Translations under genes and position numbers: made by a program | Assembly (NCBI RefSeq): GCF_049800675.1 | Contig: NZ_JBLOOT010000009.1 | Location: forward strand, 62,001 to 126,000 | Reading direction: 5' to 3' | DNA: 64,000 bases | From: Cauispirillum nitrogeniifigens | GTDB lineage: Bacteria; Pseudomonadota; Alphaproteobacteria; Rhodospirillales; Rhodospirillaceae | In this document: piece after piece, positions 16,363 through 24,685 of the stretch | Layout: every line of letters starts with the position of its first letter | Numbering within the stretch: position 1 is the stretch's first letter | Notes under the pieces: generated by a model | What the model was told of the DNA's origin: nothing | Databases searched by the model: none | What the model saw: only the letters and a program-made list of their open reading frames with translations

Positions 16363-18228
16363 ATGTCCTTGCTCAAGTTCCTTGCCACCACGGCCAGCGT
16401 CGTCGCCCTGGGCGCCGTGGCCGCCCAGGCGGCGGATACGGCCCAGCGTCAGACGGCCGCCGTGACCTGGGAAGACATCCTCAACGATGCCTCGACCACC
16501 GAGGACGTGCTGATGTACGGCTTCGGTCCCAGCGCCCAGCGCTACAGCCCGCTCACGCAGATCAACAAGGACACCGTGCAGGATCTGCGGCCGGCGTGGG
16601 CGTTCTCCTTCGGCGACGAGAAGCAGCGCGGCCAGGAGACCCAGGCCCTGGTCCATGACGGGGTGATCTACATCACCGGGTCGTACTCGCGCATGTGGGC
16701 GGTCGATGCCCGCACCGGCAAGCGGCTGTGGAAGTTCGAGGCCCGCCTGCCCGAGGACATCCGCCCGTGCTGCGACGTGGTCAACCGGGGCGCCGCCATC
16801 TATGGCGACAAGGTGTTCTTCGGCGCGCTGGACGCCTCCATCTACGCCCTGGACAAGAACACCGGCAAGGTGGTGTGGCGCAAGAAGTTCGACGACCACA
16901 AGGTCGGCTACACCATGACCGGCGCGCCGACCATCATCAAGGACGCCAAGACCGGCCGGGTGCTGCTGATCCACGGCTCCTCGGGCGATGAGTTCGGCGT
17001 CGTCGGGCGCCTGTACGCCCGCGACCCCGACACCGGCGAGGAAGTGTGGATGCGCCCGCTGGTCGAAGGCCACATGGGCCGCCTGAACGGCAAGGAAAGC
17101 ACGCCGACCGGCGATCCGCTGGCCCCGTCGTGGCCCAACGGCCCGGACGGCAAGAAGGTCGAAGCCTGGCACCATGGCGGCGGCGCTCCCTGGCAGTCGG
17201 CGTCCTTCGACCCCAAGACCAACACCATCATCATCGGCGCCGGCAACCCCGCGCCGTGGAACACCTGGGCGCGCACGCCCGGTGATTCGCTCTACACCTC
17301 CGGCCAGGCCTACGTCGATCCGACCACCGGCGAGCTGATCGGCTTCTACCAGCACACCCCCAACGACGCGTGGGACTTCTCGGGCAACAACGAGCTGATC
17401 CTGTTCGACTACAAGAAGAAGGACGGCACCACCATCCGCGCCGCCGGCCATGCCGACCGCAACGGCTTCTTCTACGTCACCGACGTCGACAAGCTGTCGG
17501 CCCGTGGCGGCGCCATCAACCGCCCGAACGCCCTGGTCGCCGCCTATCCCTTCGTCGACGACATCAGCTGGGCCACCCACATCGACGTCAAGACCGGCCG
17601 CCCGGTCGAGGTCGAGGGCCAGCGTCCGCCGCCGCCGGCTGAGGGCGAAACCAAGGGCAAGGCCATCCAGGTGACGCCGCCGTTCCTCGGCGGCAAGAAC
17701 TGGAACCCCATGTCCTACAGCCCCGACACCGGCCTGTTCTACATCCCGGCCAACAACTGGACCGAGGACTACTGGACCGAGCACGTCACCTACAAGGCCG
17801 GGGCGGCCTACCTGGGCCAGGGCTTCCGCATCAAGCGTCTGTACGACGACCACGTCGGCACCCTGCGCGCCATGGACCCGCAGACCGGCGAGATCAAGTG
17901 GCAGACCAAGGAGCCCCTGCCGCTGTGGGCCGGCACCATGACCACCGCCGGTGGCCTGGTCTTCGTCGGCACCTCCGACGGCTACCTCAAGGCCTATGAC
18001 GCCGAGAACGGGACCGAGCTGTGGAAGTTCCAGACAGGCTCTGGCATCGTCGCCTCGCCGGTCACCTGGGAAATGGACGGCAAGCAGTACGTCGGCATCG
18101 CCTCGGGCTACGGCGGCGCGGTGCCGCTGTGGGGCGGCGACATGGCCCAGTTGACCACCCAGGTCAGCCAGGGCGGCTCCTTCTGGGTGTTCGAGCTGCC
18201 GGGCAAGAAGGTCGCCTCGGCGAAGTAA
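16363..18228 (+). CDS. exaA: PQQ-dependent alcohol dehydrogenase, calcium type (ExaA/PedE-like)
   Basis: The 621-residue periplasmic quinoprotein oxidises alcohols to aldehydes and passes electrons to cytochrome c. The signal peptide ends at AVAAQA. The eight-bladed propeller repeats show as WxxD/G motifs. The adjacent-cysteine disulfide C136-C137 in RPCCDVVNRGAA packs on PQQ, and the catalytic base is D338 in NDAWDFSGNNELILFD. Two residues later is a serine, not the aspartate that marks lanthanide enzymes (XoxF, PedH), so calcium use is predicted. Length and motifs are closest to ethanol-type ExaA rather than methanol-type MxaF, and no mxaGI-like genes are present. Confidence 0.93.
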   Translation: MSLLKFLATTASVVALGAVAAQAADTAQRQTAAVTWEDILNDASTTEDVLMYGFGPSAQRYSPLTQINKDTVQDLRPAWAFSFGDEKQRGQETQALVHDGVIYITGSYSRMWAVDARTGKRLWKFEARLPEDIRPCCDVVNRGAAIYGDKVFFGALDASIYALDKNTGKVVWRKKFDDHKVGYTMTGAPTIIKDAKTGRVLLIHGSSGDEFGVVGRLYARDPDTGEEVWMRPLVEGHMGRLNGKESTPTGDPLAPSWPNGPDGKKVEAWHHGGGAPWQSASFDPKTNTIIIGAGNPAPWNTWARTPGDSLYTSGQAYVDPTTGELIGFYQHTPNDAWDFSGNNELILFDYKKKDGTTIRAAGHADRNGFFYVTDVDKLSARGGAINRPNALVAAYPFVDDISWATHIDVKTGRPVEVEGQRPPPPAEGETKGKAIQVTPPFLGGKNWNPMSYSPDTGLFYIPANNWTEDYWTEHVTYKAGAAYLGQGFRIKRLYDDHVGTLRAMDPQTGEIKWQTKEPLPLWAGTMTTAGGLVFVGTSDGYLKAYDAENGTELWKFQTGSGIVASPVTWEMDGKQYVGIASGYGGAVPLWGGDMAQLTTQVSQGGSFWVFELPGKKVASAK

Positions 18229-18244
18229 GGCCCTGCCAGTCGTC

Positions 18245-18351
<107 letters not shown>

Positions 18352-18998
18352 AAGGCCGCCAGCCCGCCCCGGTCGGCCAGGGAGACGCGGCCGCGCGCCA
18401 GGGCCACCAGCCCTCGGCGCTCGAAGTCCTTGAGCTGGCGCGACACCACCTCGCGCGCGGTGCCCAGTTCGACGGCCAGGTCCTGGTGCGTCGCCAGCAC
18501 CGCGTCGCCGGCCCCGGCCTTGTCCAGCAGCACGGCGGCCAGACGCTGGTCGATGCGGCCGAAGGCCACTTCCTCGATCAGCATCAGCAGGTCGGACACG
18601 CGGGTGGCATAGGCGGCGAAGACGAAGGTACGGAAACCGGCCGAGGTCGCCATCAGCGTCTGGAAGGCCCCCGGCGGCAGGGCCATCCCGGCCACCGGCG
18701 TCTCGGTCACGCCCTCGGCCCCATAGACGCCCTGGCTGAGCAGGCAGCTGGTGGTCAGCACGCAGGTCTGTCCCGGCTCGACGCGGTAGAGCACGATCTC
18801 GCGGCCCGTTTCGGCGACCTTCTGCACCCGCACGCTGCCCTCCAGCACCAGCAGGAAGGCCTGGCAGGCATCGCCGTCGGCGAACACCGTGGTCCCGGCG
18901 GGCAGGCGCACCGGCCGGGCCGCCGTCTCCAGGAGGCGGCGGGCGGCGGGTTCAAGGGCGGCGAGCGCCGGAAAGGCGGTGGTCAGGGTGGCTGTCAT
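18352..18998 (-). CDS. Crp/Fnr-family transcriptional regulator, 3' end lost
   Basis: About 216 readable residues form an N-terminal cyclic-nucleotide-binding-type beta-roll (PAGTTVFADGDACQAFLLVLEGSVRV, then QTCVLTTSCLL), a dimer helix and a C-terminal winged helix with recognition segment THQDLAVELGTAREVVSRQLKDFE. No N-terminal FNR cysteine cluster is visible, so an iron-sulfur oxygen sensor is unlikely. After GLAAL the frame runs into the homopolymer tract and would read as polyglycine. The real protein probably ends within a few residues of that point, since family members are about 220-230 long. It is convergent with the alcohol dehydrogenase gene; any role in regulating it is untested. 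Confidence 0.85.
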
Positions 18999-19107
18999 GG
19001 CCGCAGTGTGCCCCCGCCGGCCGCCAAAGGGAAGATGTCGCCGAGGAACCTCCTCCGCCGCCCGACGTTCCCCCTACGCCTGTTCCACGCACAGACGGAG
19101 GCGTTCC

Positions 19108-19803
19108 ATGCGTTCCCCCACCCCTCTCCGCACCCTGGCCCTGGCCCTGGTCGGCGCCGCCGCCATGGCCCTGGCCGCCTGCACCCAGACCAATCCGCAG
19201 ACCGGCGAGCGCGAGACCAACCGCCTGGGCACCGGGGCGCTCCTCGGCGTGCTCGGCGGCGCGGCGGCCGGCGCGTTGAGCGGCGGCGACGATGCCAACG
19301 ACCGGCGCCAGCGGGCGCTGATCGGGGCCGGCGCGGGGGGCCTGGTGGGCGGCGCCATCGGCGCCTACATGGACAACCAGGAGCGCCAGTTGCGCCAGCA
19401 GTTGCAGGACACCGACGTCGAGGTCCGGCGCACCGGCGACACCCTGATCGTCGACGTCCCGCAGGGCGTGTCCTTCGACTTCGATTCGGCCGAGCTGCGC
19501 CCGGAAGGTCGTGATGCCCTGCGTCAGGTGGCCGGGGTGCTGGTCAACAACCCGCGCACCACCATCGACGTCGTCGGCCACACCGACAGCATCGGCCGCC
19601 CCGACTACAACCAGCGTCTGTCCGAGCGCCGCGCCGGGGCGGTGGCCGACTACCTGACCGCCCAGCGGGTGCAGCCAGCGCGCATCCTGGTCGCCGGCCG
19701 GGGCGCCACGCAGCCCATCGCCACCAACGCCACGGAGGAAGGCCGCGCCCGCAACCGCCGGGTGGAGATCCAGATCAATCCGCTGCGGGAGCCGGGGGTG
19801 TAG
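19108..19803 (+). CDS. OmpA-family lipoprotein with glycine-zipper domain
   Basis: The 231-residue envelope protein has a lipoprotein signal with lipobox ALAAC near residue 25. A glycine-rich membrane-zipper segment follows (GALLGVLGGAAAGALSGG, then GAGAGGLVGGAIGAYM), then an OmpA C-terminal peptidoglycan-binding domain with FDFDSAELRPEGRDAL, VVGHTDSIGRPDYNQRLSERRA and NRRVEI. It resembles YiaD/Pal-like anchors that tie the outer membrane to the cell wall. GGAGG precedes the ATG. It is divergent from the Crp/Fnr gene and followed by the histidine kinase gene. Confidence 0.92.
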   Translation: MRSPTPLRTLALALVGAAAMALAACTQTNPQTGERETNRLGTGALLGVLGGAAAGALSGGDDANDRRQRALIGAGAGGLVGGAIGAYMDNQERQLRQQLQDTDVEVRRTGDTLIVDVPQGVSFDFDSAELRPEGRDALRQVAGVLVNNPRTTIDVVGHTDSIGRPDYNQRLSERRAGAVADYLTAQRVQPARILVAGRGATQPIATNATEEGRARNRRVEIQINPLREPGV

Positions 19804-19864
19804 GGCGGCTGCGCCTGCACATCCCTCGCGCTGCCCCACCCCCCAGGATGGCCCCGCCCTCAGG

Positions 19865-21571
19865 ATGGCCCGCGCCATGAGAAGGCCCGCCGCTCAGGCT
19901 TTGCCGCTGCCTCTGCCGTCCGTCAAGGAACCGGCGGCGGTGCTGCTGATGCTGGCCCTGTTGCTGGTGGCGGCGGCGGTGGGCGGGTGGGCGGTGTTCA
20001 TCGGCGTCGACCACGAGCGTTCCCTGCGCGAAACCAAGGCGGAACTGGGCCGCCTGACCGCGCTGCTCCAGCAGCACGCCCACCGCACGGTCGAGGCCAG
20101 CGACCTGATCCTCCTGCGGCTGGCCGATCAGCTCCATGATGTCGACCTGGGCACCCTGCGCCATGCTCCGGCCGTGCATGCGAACTTGCTCCAGATGGCC
20201 GAGGAACTGCCCGAAATCGGCTACATCCACATCATCGACGCCGAGGGCCGGGTGGTCGCCTCCTCCCTGCGGCCGGAGCCGATCGACGGCGACTTCTCCG
20301 ACCGGCCGTACTTCCGCGCCCACCAGGCCGTGCCGGGCGGCATGCGGATCGGCCCGCTGATGAAGGGCCGCCCCACCGGGCACAACATCATCAGCGTGTC
20401 GCGGCCCCTGACCGACGACGGCGGGGAGTTCCGGGGGGTCGTCATCGCCGCCCTGGTGACGGACTACTTCCAAGGCTTCTACCGCTCGCTGGGGCTGGGG
20501 GAGGACGGCTCGGCGGCCATCCTGCGCGATGACGGCGCCTTGCTGGTGCGCGAGCCCATGCCGCCCGACCCCGAGTCCATCCGCCTGCCCGACATTCTGG
20601 GCGCCCTGACGCCGGAGGCGCCGGTGGAAATGTTCGTCGGCGTCTCCCCCTTCGATGGCGTCCGGCGGGTGGTGGCGCGCCGGCTGGTGCCCGAATACGG
20701 CCTGGTCGTGCTGGCCGGCCGCAGCGTCCAGAGCGCCCTGGCGGGCTGGCGCCAGCGCGCCGTGCAGACCGGGCTGGTGGGGCTGATGGTCATCCTGGCC
20801 GCCGGTCTTCTGCTGTCCATGGGCCTGCGCTCCCTGCGCCGGCAGGCGGCCATGGAGGAAGCCCTGCGCGAGGCGCGCGCGGCCCTGGAGCGGCGGGTCG
20901 AGGAGCGCACCGCCAGCCTGTCGGCGGCCAATGCCGAACTCGCCAGCACGGTGGCCCAGCGCGACCTGCTGCTGCGCGAGGTCTATCACCGGGTCAAGAA
21001 CAACATGCAGCAGGTCGATGCCCTGATCGCCCTGCAAAGCCGCAGCCTGCGGCACGAGGAGGCGCGTCAGGTGCTTCAGGACGTGCGCCTGCGCATCAAC
21101 GCCCTGGGGATGGTGCACCAGCGCCTCATCGAGTCCTCGGACCTGCGCACCTTCAGCCTGCGGACATTCCTCACGGAGCTGTGCGACGCCATCGCCTATT
21201 CCGTCGGCGCCCGCACGCTCGGCATCGCCCTGACGGTGGAGGCCGACCCCACCAGCATCGACATCGACGTGGCGATTCCCCTGGGGCTGCTCGTCAATGA
21301 ACTGGTCGCCAACGCCTTCCGCCATGCCTTTCCCGACGGCAGGGCCGGGACCATCACGGTGCGTGCCCGGCACGAGGGCGCCTGCCTGGTGGTCGGCGTG
21401 TTCGACGACGGGATCGGGTTCGACCCGGACGCGGTGCCCGCGACCTCCACCGGCAGCCGCATCATCGAGGCACTGGCCATGCAGTTGCGCGCCACCGCCA
21501 CGCACCCGCCCGGTCCGGGCACGGCCCGCGTCTTCAGAATTCCCCTGGCGGAGGAGATGCAGGATGCCTGA
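19865..21571 (+). CDS. membrane-bound sensor histidine kinase (HisKA_2 type)
   Basis: The 568-residue kinase has two membrane helices (PAAVLLMLALLLVAAAVGGWAVF near residue 25 and VGLMVILAAGLLLSMGL near 300). These flank a periplasmic double-Cache-like sensor domain with IIDAEGRVVASS, SDRPYFRAHQ and the later GLGEDGSAAILRDDG. A coiled coil leads to the phosphoacceptor motif LLREVYHRVKNNMQQVDAL, where H is the site, and then an ATPase domain with NELVANAFRHAFPDG and DDGIGFD. ATG at 19877 is an alternative start. It overlaps the receiver gene that follows, so the two probably form a phosphorelay. Confidence 0.9.
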   Translation: MARAMRRPAAQALPLPLPSVKEPAAVLLMLALLLVAAAVGGWAVFIGVDHERSLRETKAELGRLTALLQQHAHRTVEASDLILLRLADQLHDVDLGTLRHAPAVHANLLQMAEELPEIGYIHIIDAEGRVVASSLRPEPIDGDFSDRPYFRAHQAVPGGMRIGPLMKGRPTGHNIISVSRPLTDDGGEFRGVVIAALVTDYFQGFYRSLGLGEDGSAAILRDDGALLVREPMPPDPESIRLPDILGALTPEAPVEMFVGVSPFDGVRRVVARRLVPEYGLVVLAGRSVQSALAGWRQRAVQTGLVGLMVILAAGLLLSMGLRSLRRQAAMEEALREARAALERRVEERTASLSAANAELASTVAQRDLLLREVYHRVKNNMQQVDALIALQSRSLRHEEARQVLQDVRLRINALGMVHQRLIESSDLRTFSLRTFLTELCDAIAYSVGARTLGIALTVEADPTSIDIDVAIPLGLLVNELVANAFRHAFPDGRAGTITVRARHEGACLVVGVFDDGIGFDPDAVPATSTGSRIIEALAMQLRATATHPPGPGTARVFRIPLAEEMQDA

Positions 21572-21938
21572 TGCCCCCCGGATCCTGATCGTCGAGGACG
21601 ACGTCCTGATCGCCCTGTCCCTGAAGATGACGGTGGAGGACATGGGCTACGCGGTCTGCGGCATCGCCGACACCGCCGCCGAGGCGGTGATCGTGGCGCG
21701 GCGCGAACGGCCCGACGCGGTGCTGATGGATGTCCGGTTGCGGGGCCGGGCCGACGGCGTGGACGCCGCCATGGCCATCCACGCCGACTATGCCCCGCCG
21801 ATCATCTTCATCACCGGATCGAATGAGCCCGAGACGCGCAGCCGCATCTGCGAGGATCACCCCAGCGCCCTGCTGATCAAGCCCATCCTGCCGACCGACC
21901 TGGAGGCCGCCCTGATACGGGTGCTGGCGGGACTGTAG
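21564..21938 (+). CDS. single-domain response regulator
   Basis: The 124-residue stand-alone receiver has the acidic pair in ILIVEDDVLIA, the phosphoacceptor aspartate in AVLMDVRLRG, threonine in IIFITGSNE and lysine in LLIKPILPTDLE. There is no output domain. It starts within the upstream kinase gene (8-bp overlap), so it is its likely phosphorylation partner. Receivers of this compact type, next to HisKA_2 kinases, often act in general stress or motility control in alphaproteobacteria, but the target here is unknown. Confidence 0.92.
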   Translation: MPDAPRILIVEDDVLIALSLKMTVEDMGYAVCGIADTAAEAVIVARRERPDAVLMDVRLRGRADGVDAAMAIHADYAPPIIFITGSNEPETRSRICEDHPSALLIKPILPTDLEAALIRVLAGL

Positions 21939-21962
21939 GGGCGGACGCCCCTATGCCGGGGG

Positions 21963-22916
21963 TTATTCGATGCCCTGGCGGCCCATGGCCAGGAACTTGT
22001 CGCGGCGCCGGGCGCGCAGGACGCCGGGGTCCAGGCGCACGAGGTCGTGCAGGTGGCGGTCGAGGGCCTCGGCCACCGACGCCATGGCGGCGTCAGGCCC
22101 GCGATGGGCGCCGCCCAGGGGCTCGGGGATGATCTCGTCGATGACGCCCAGGCGCTTGAGATCCTGGGCGGTCAGCTTCAGGGCCTCGGCCGCCGTCTGC
22201 GCCTGCTCGCCGGAGCGCCACAGGATCGACGCGCAGCCTTCCGGCGAAATCACGGAATAGACGCTGTGCTCCAGCATCATCACCACGTTGCCGGCGGCCA
22301 GCGCGATGGCACCGCCCGAGCCGCCCTCGCCGATGACCACCGAGACCAGCGGCACGCGGACGTTCAGGCAGGTTTCGATGGACCGCGCGATGGCCTCGGC
22401 TTGGCCGCGTTCCTCGGCGCCCACGCCGGGATAGGCGCCGGCGGTGTCGACCAGGGTGACGATGGGCAGGCCGAAGCGGTCGGCCATCTCCATCAGGCGC
22501 CGGGCCTTGCGGTAGCCCTCGGGCTTGGCCATGCCGAAGTTGTGCTTCACCCGACTTTCGGTGTCATGGCCCTTTTCCTGGCCGATGACCATGACGCTGC
22601 GGCCCCGGAAGCGGCCGATGCCGCCGATGACGGCGGCGTCCTCGCCAAAGCCGCGATCGCCGGCCAGCGGCTGGAAGTCCTCCACCAGCTCGCTGACGTA
22701 GTGCAGGCAGTGCGGCCGGTCGGGATGACGCGCCACCTGGGTCTTCTGCCAGGGCGTCAGCTTCGAATAGATCTCGCGCAGGCGCTTTTCCAGCTTGCCT
22801 TGCAGACGCGAAACCTCCTCGGCGATGTTCAGGCCGTCGCCATCATCCATGTGGCGGAGGTCTTCGATCTTGCCTTCAAGCTCGGCGATCGGCTTTTCGA
22901 AATCCAGAAAGTTCAT
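21963..22916 (-). CDS. accA: acetyl-CoA carboxylase carboxyltransferase subunit alpha
   Basis: The 317-residue subunit, with AccD, transfers the carboxyl group from biotin to acetyl-CoA, the committed step of fatty-acid synthesis. The opening MNFLDFEKPIAELEGKIEDL and the crotonase-like core (LVDTAGAYPGVGAEERGQAEAIARS and VIGEGGSGGAIALAAGNVVMMLEHSVYSVISPEG) are diagnostic, and length is standard. It is convergent with the receiver gene and transcribed alone. A 28-bp near-perfect inverted repeat lies about 55 bp upstream of its start. Confidence 0.97.
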   Translation of the reverse strand: MNFLDFEKPIAELEGKIEDLRHMDDGDGLNIAEEVSRLQGKLEKRLREIYSKLTPWQKTQVARHPDRPHCLHYVSELVEDFQPLAGDRGFGEDAAVIGGIGRFRGRSVMVIGQEKGHDTESRVKHNFGMAKPEGYRKARRLMEMADRFGLPIVTLVDTAGAYPGVGAEERGQAEAIARSIETCLNVRVPLVSVVIGEGGSGGAIALAAGNVVMMLEHSVYSVISPEGCASILWRSGEQAQTAAEALKLTAQDLKRLGVIDEIIPEPLGGAHRGPDAAMASVAEALDRHLHDLVRLDPGVLRARRRDKFLAMGRQGIE

Positions 22917-22970
22917 GGGATCCGCAGGCAGTGGTCAAAGGAAGCGCCTAGGTCTAGCACAGCACCTTGC

Positions 22971-22998
22971 CCGGCGCGACAGGAACCTGTCGCACCGG
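22971..22998. repeat. inverted repeat upstream of accA (candidate operator)
   Basis: The arms GCGACAGG and CCTGTCGC (22976-22983 and 22986-22993) are separated by AA. They extend outward, after one mismatched pair, to CCGG on both sides. The two-base centre argues for a protein-binding palindrome rather than an RNA hairpin. It sits in the 323-bp gap between accA and livK, near where an accA promoter would lie. Confidence 0.55.
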
Positions 22999-23175
22999 AC
23001 GCGCCCCCCTCCTGCGCCCGGCGCCATGGAAACGAACGAAACAGGGGCGTGCGGGTTTCCACCTGCGGTGCATCCCTTGATCGACGCACATGCAATATAC
23101 TGCTACTTGCCCCATTAATTCAGTGGGCTTTCCTGTGTTGTAAGGCCGCCCTGGAACGCGTATGCTCGGTCAACA

Positions 23176-23189
23176 TGCACTATAGTGCA
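23176..23189. promoter_or_regulatory. perfect 14-bp palindrome upstream of the liv operon
   Basis: TGCACTATAGTGCA lies 51 bp before the livK start in an AT-richer part of the intergenic region. The symmetry and position fit an operator or activator site. It resembles, but is three bases too short for, NtrC-type sites (GCAC-N7-GTGC spacing), so I do not assign it. The rest of the gap back to accA shows no gene. Confidence 0.5.
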
Positions 23190-23239
23190 AAAGATAAAGA
23201 CAGGCACAGGCTCTGCACGAACCACTGGGAGGAGCATCC

Positions 23240-24490
23240 ATGATCTCGTTGAGAAACCCGCCTGGGAAAAACCCGCCCGGGAAGACCCCGCCCAGCCGCC
23301 GGTCGGCGCTGAAGGTCGCCCTGGCCCTCGGCATCGGCCTGGCCGCCGCCGGTCCCCTGGCGCTCGCCGGCCCGGCCCGCGCGCAGTCCGCCGCCCCCAT
23401 CAAGGTCGGCCTGATGCTGCCCTACTCCGGCACCTACGCCGCGCTTGGCGAAGCCATCACCAACGGCTTCAACATCGCCCTGGCCGAGAGCGGCGGGGCG
23501 CCGGGCGGGCGCGAGATTGCCATCGTCACCCTGGACGACGAATCCGATCCCGGCAAGGCGGTCCCCAACGCCAACAAGCTGATCAAGGGCGAGGCCGTCG
23601 ACCTGCTGGTCGGCACGGTGCATTCCGGCGTTGCCATGGGCATGGTCCGGGCCGTCAAGGACAGCGGCACCCTGATGATCATCCCCAATGCCGGGGCCGG
23701 CCCGGCCACCGGGCAGCTGTGTTCGCCCAACGTCTTCCGCACCTCCTTCTCCAACTGGCAGCCGGCCTACCCCATGGGCGACGTGGCCTATGACAAGGGC
23801 TACCGCAAGGTCGTGACCATGACCTGGAAGTACGGCGCCGGCGAGGAGGCCGTGGGCGGCTTCAAGGAAGCCTTCACCAAGCGCGGCGGCGAGATCGTCA
23901 AGGAGATCTACGTGCCGTTCCCCAACGTGGAGTTCCAGGCCAACCTGACCGAGATCGCCGCCCTGAAGCCCGACGCCGTGTTCGTCTTCTTCGCCGGCGG
24001 CGGCGCGGTGAAGTTCGTCAAGGACTACGCGGCGGCGGGCCTCAAGGGCTCCGTGCCGCTGCTGGGGTCGGGCTTCCTGACCGAAGGCACGCTGCCCGCG
24101 CAAGGAGCAGACGCCGACGGCATCCTGACCACGCTGCACTATGCCGACACCCTGGACAACCCGGTGAACAAGGCCTTCCGCGAGACCTACAAGGCCAAGT
24201 TCGGCAAGGAGGCCGACATCTACGCCGTGCAGGGCTACGACTCGGCCAAGCTGTTCCTTGCCGGGCTGGAGGCCGTCGGCGGCGACATGTCCAAGAAGGA
24301 CGCGCTGATCAAGGCCATGGAAGGCGCCACCATCGACAGCCCGCGCGGCGCCTTCACCATCTCGGCCGCCCACAACCCGGTGCAGGACATCTACCTGCGC
24401 GAGGTCCGCAACGGCGAGAACGTGGTCGTCGGCACCGCCGCCAAGGCCCTCAACGACCCGGCGCCGGGCTGCAAGATGGCGACGAATTAG
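23240..24490 (+). CDS. livK: branched-chain amino-acid-type ABC transporter substrate-binding protein
   Basis: The 416-residue periplasmic binding protein is of the Leu/Ile/Val (type I, Peripla_BP_6) class. The signal peptide spans about residues 20-49, with twin arginines just before the hydrophobic core (PSRRSALKVALALG) and a cut after ARA, so Tat export is possible. The mature start is IKVGLMLPYSGTYAALG, with the hinge and ligand-facing GTVHSGVAMGMVRAV and later YAVQGYDSAKLFLAGL. GGGAGGAG gives a strong ribosome site. It is the first gene of the livKHMGF set. The real ligand could be an amino acid, amide or aromatic acid. An odd short repeat, PPGK-N-PPGK, sits at the N-terminus. Confidence 0.88.
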   Translation: MISLRNPPGKNPPGKTPPSRRSALKVALALGIGLAAAGPLALAGPARAQSAAPIKVGLMLPYSGTYAALGEAITNGFNIALAESGGAPGGREIAIVTLDDESDPGKAVPNANKLIKGEAVDLLVGTVHSGVAMGMVRAVKDSGTLMIIPNAGAGPATGQLCSPNVFRTSFSNWQPAYPMGDVAYDKGYRKVVTMTWKYGAGEEAVGGFKEAFTKRGGEIVKEIYVPFPNVEFQANLTEIAALKPDAVFVFFAGGGAVKFVKDYAAAGLKGSVPLLGSGFLTEGTLPAQGADADGILTTLHYADTLDNPVNKAFRETYKAKFGKEADIYAVQGYDSAKLFLAGLEAVGGDMSKKDALIKAMEGATIDSPRGAFTISAAHNPVQDIYLREVRNGENVVVGTAAKALNDPAPGCKMATN

Positions 24491-24509
24491 CGAGGCCCTC
24501 AGGCGCCGG

Positions 24510-24558
24510 GCGCGCGCATCCGCGCGCTTGGCTTACGCGGCAGGGGCCGCGCGGCCCC
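24510..24558 (+). terminator. two GC-rich hairpins between livK and livH
   Basis: The first is GCGCGCG, loop CATC, CGCGCGC (24510-24527). The second is a perfect 16-bp palindrome, GGGGCCGC/GCGGCCCC (24543-24558). Neither is followed by a T-run, so they are better seen as transcript-stabilising or attenuating structures. These would give more binding-protein mRNA than permease mRNA, as is common in such operons. Confidence 0.5.
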
Positions 24559-24685
24559 AGACCTTCGGGTTTGGCGCGCCGTAGGGTGCTCCGCCGCGGT
24601 CCCGGCCGCCCGTTCCTAACCAAGGGGCGTGCGGCCGGGAGTTCCTTTCCGCCCCCATTACGTCTGATTGGCCGGGAAAGGTCCC

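Noticed and set aside
18364..18998. The Crp/Fnr gene as an FNR-type iron-sulfur oxygen sensor
   Set aside because: No N-terminal cysteine cluster is present; the cysteines in TCVLTTSCLL lie in the beta-roll and are common to other Crp-family members.
23176..23189. TGCACTATAGTGCA as an NtrC or sigma-54 site
   Set aside because: NtrC half-sites need seven bases between TGCAC and GTGCA, and here there are four. The GG-N10-GC spacing of sigma-54 promoters is also not met.
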